A stretch of DNA of 64,000 bases from Bacillus haynesii (lineage in GTDB: Bacteria > Bacillota > Bacilli > Bacillales > Bacillaceae): positions 1 through 64,000 of the forward strand of contig NZ_MRBL01000003.1 in the NCBI RefSeq assembly GCF_001969855.1, given 5' to 3'. The notes beneath the pieces are model-generated. The model was not told where the DNA came from and ran no database searches. It was given only the letters and a program-made list of their open reading frames with translations. The translations under genes were made by a program, and so were the position numbers. This document shows positions 62,326-64,000 of the stretch, one piece after another. Within the stretch, counting starts at the first letter, position 1, and every line of letters begins with the position of its first letter.

Positions 62326-63871
62326 AGTTTGTCAAGTCTTTGTTTAGACGGGTTGACGTGTCGGTTTGTTTTTTTCTGTAAAGCGATAAAACGCTGACAG
62401 AAGCGATGACGGCAAGTGAAAGGATGGCTGCTGTGAAGTAGAGGTTGAAAAACCCCGCTCCCACACTTTCATGGATCGCTTCGCTTATCATGTCTTTCAC
62501 TTTTGGGTCGGGGATTTCGTTCAAACGCGATACGTCCGTCTCACCTCCTGTAAACCCCTTGATCGGCATCCCTGCATCATTCAGCTTATGTTTGATATGT
62601 GTGCCGATATTTTCGTAACCGGCCGTTATATATCCTGCATACAGCGCGGGTGCCAAGGTCATCCCCATCTGCCTGACGAGCGATAATGTACCGAGGGCTG
62701 TCCCGTAATCCTGTTTTGCTGCCTCGGATACAAGCATATTTAACGGCGCGCCTAGAAGAAAACCAAAACCGACTCCTGCGATGATGCTTGCCAAAACAAA
62801 TTCCCACTTCTCTGTCACCCAGACGGATAAGAGTAAAAACCCGGCGAACGAAATGACGCCCGAGAGCCATGCCGTCTTTACCGGTCCTTTTCGGTCGGCG
62901 AGCATTCCGCCGAGCCCCGCTCCTATTCCTGAAGCCAGTGCCAGAGGTGTCATCCAATACCCCGCTTTTTCAGGAGCGACATGCAAATATTGTTCCGCAT
63001 ATGCAGGAATGAAAATCACCGCTGCCAAGAGTCCCCCGGATAAAAATCCGATAAAAAGCGTCCATTGAAACACCTTGTTTTTTAATAAACTGTAGGCTAG
63101 TATCGGGTCACCGCCCTTCAGCTCTACGCGCTTTTCGTAAAAAATGAGCCCTGCAAACAGCGCACAGCCGGTCAGAAGAAAAAAGGAAACCTTTGGATCG
63201 GACATGACGGCAGACAGGTGCTGTCCGTTTATATTCGTTATTCCGTACATCACAGCTAAAATCGCAAGAGACAATAGAACAGTTCCGGCCAGATCGAGCG
63301 GCTTTCGTGTTCCGCCTTTTGTTACCCTCATCAATGGAACGCTGAGGATGATCAGCACTGCGGCAATCGGAAGGTTGATCAAAAACAGCCAGTGCCAGCT
63401 TCCGGTCATATCCAAAATAAAGCTGCCGATATTCGGACCGAGCACTGCTGCGATTCCGTTCATTGCACCTAAAAGCCCCAGTGCGGTTCCCTGTTTTTCT
63501 TTAGGCAGGGCAGTGAGAATATGCGAGCTCCCGATAATGAAGATTCCACCGCCGCCAAGCGATTGAATCAGCCTCGCCAACAAGAACATCGGGAAGTTTT
63601 GGCTCAATGCAACCAGCAGCGAACCGGCGCCAAACAGCAAGACTTCGATGATAAACAGCTTTTTGCGTCCATACCGGTCAGACAGCTTTCCGACGATCGG
63701 AACGCTGACTGCCAAACCGAGCGTATAAAGCGTGATGCCCCATGCTCCCCATGAGGGGGATACTTGAAAAGAATCGTTGATTGTCGTCAGTGCGGCTGAA
63801 ATGATGCCATTGTCTAAAGCAGCCATGAATACGCCGATCGTAAACAATAATACGGCCCACTTTTGGTTCAC
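62324..63871 (-). CDS. DHA2-family (14-TM) drug efflux MFS transporter
   Basis: 515 aa from GTG 63871 (minus), 9 bp after AAGGAGG. About 14 membrane segments. Motifs: ALDNGIISAALTTI (motif D1 region), GKLSDRYGRKKLFI (motif A, between TM2 and TM3), LARLIQSLGGGGIFIIGSS (motif B), GLLGAMNGIAAVLGPNIGSFILD (motif C of antiporters). It is a proton-coupled exporter of the EmrB/LmrB/QacA type. The substrate is unknown. B. subtilis has a different, 12-TM MFS gene near this site as far as I recall. An inverted repeat lies over the transcription start. Confidence 0.9.
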   Translation of the reverse strand: MNQKWAVLLFTIGVFMAALDNGIISAALTTINDSFQVSPSWGAWGITLYTLGLAVSVPIVGKLSDRYGRKKLFIIEVLLFGAGSLLVALSQNFPMFLLARLIQSLGGGGIFIIGSSHILTALPKEKQGTALGLLGAMNGIAAVLGPNIGSFILDMTGSWHWLFLINLPIAAVLIILSVPLMRVTKGGTRKPLDLAGTVLLSLAILAVMYGITNINGQHLSAVMSDPKVSFFLLTGCALFAGLIFYEKRVELKGGDPILAYSLLKNKVFQWTLFIGFLSGGLLAAVIFIPAYAEQYLHVAPEKAGYWMTPLALASGIGAGLGGMLADRKGPVKTAWLSGVISFAGFLLLSVWVTEKWEFVLASIIAGVGFGFLLGAPLNMLVSEAAKQDYGTALGTLSLVRQMGMTLAPALYAGYITAGYENIGTHIKHKLNDAGMPIKGFTGGETDVSRLNEIPDPKVKDMISEAIHESVGAGFFNLYFTAAILSLAVIASVSVLSLYRKKQTDTSTRLNKDLTN

Positions 63872-63905
63872 GCCATTTATCCTCCTTTTTGGTTAACTCG
63901 AAATG

Positions 63906-63930
63906 AATAATTCACTTTGAATGAACTATT
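63906..63930. promoter_or_regulatory. Operator-like inverted repeat at the MFS promoter
   Basis: AATAATTCA (63906-63914), 7 bp, TGAACTATT (63922-63930), one mismatch between the arms. It sits at the predicted start of transcription, suggesting a TetR- or MarR-type repressor. Confidence 0.55.
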
Positions 63931-63933
63931 TTA

Positions 63934-63962
63934 ATCATCCTTAAAAAAACACGTTTTGTCAA
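63934..63962 (-). promoter_or_regulatory. Probable sigma-A promoter of the MFS gene
   Basis: On the minus strand TTGACA (complement of 63957-63962), 17 bp, GATGAT (complement of 63934-63939). Confidence 0.5.
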
Positions 63963-64000
63963 AAGAAATTTTTCAACAAAAAAAGCTGCGCCGGTTTCCG

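Noticed and set aside
63975-64000. AAAAAAAGCTGCGCCGG at the right edge as a terminator
   Set aside because: Only half of a possible stem is inside the window, so it cannot be judged.

Overview
The window is a contiguous stretch of chromosome from a Bacillus of the B. subtilis group. Most proteins and their order match the B. subtilis lytR-lytABC / tua / tagO / degSU / comF / flagellar / secA-prfB / ftsEX / uvrBA / yvl region. Departures from that order (an extra epimerase in the tua operon, an M23 peptidase behind ftsEX, an IS1182-type element end) fit the B. licheniformis / paralicheniformis lineage best; this is recalled from known gene orders, not computed. No rRNA, tRNA, CRISPR array or prophage was seen.

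Layout. 1-245: end of an insertion sequence. 273-5457: divergent tagU and lytABC (wall polymer ligase; lipoprotein, amidase modifier, amidase). 5572-15720: Pho-box promoter and a nine-gene teichuronic acid operon, tuaA to tuaH with a UDP-sugar 4-epimerase between tuaD and tuaE. 15851-20103: tagO, a secreted kelch protein, and leftward tagV and yvyE. 20326-25763: degSU, a DegV-family protein and the comF operon. 25822-35072: late flagellar genes (yvyF, flgM, flgN, flgK, flgL, yviE, fliW, csrA, hag, flaG, fliD, fliS, fliT and an unrecognised last gene), with four good sigma-D promoters. 35314-39724: hpf, secA and prfB with its programmed frameshift. 39926-49834: yvjA, cccB, ftsEX, an EnvC-like M23 peptidase, a tartrate/isopropylmalate-type dehydrogenase, ctpB, swrA, minJ and a small membrane protein. 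49954-55236: csbA and the SOS-controlled uvrBA. 55380-63871: a VOC protein, a small leftward gene, a sigma-W yvlABCD operon, the giant exported phosphodiesterase yvnB, and a leftward 14-TM drug-efflux-type MFS gene with an operator-like repeat.

How the genes work together. Much of the window manages the cell envelope and the motile/sessile/competent choice. LytC, TagU, TagV, TagO and the Tua enzymes build or remodel anionic polymers and peptidoglycan, and phosphate starvation probably shifts the cell to teichuronic acid. DegSU, SwrA, FlgM, FliW and CsrA control flagellar gene expression at the levels of transcription, sigma-D activity and hag translation. FtsEX is followed by a candidate partner hydrolase.

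Most of the window is well-known core genome. I found no clear new defence or mobile system. The best leads are the ftsEX-M23 arrangement, the epimerase inside the tua operon, the unrecognised protein after fliT, the kelch protein with its own C-terminal domain, a perfect palindrome at the dehydrogenase promoter, a perfect sigma-D promoter overlapping the comFC stop, and non-AUG starts in the comF operon.
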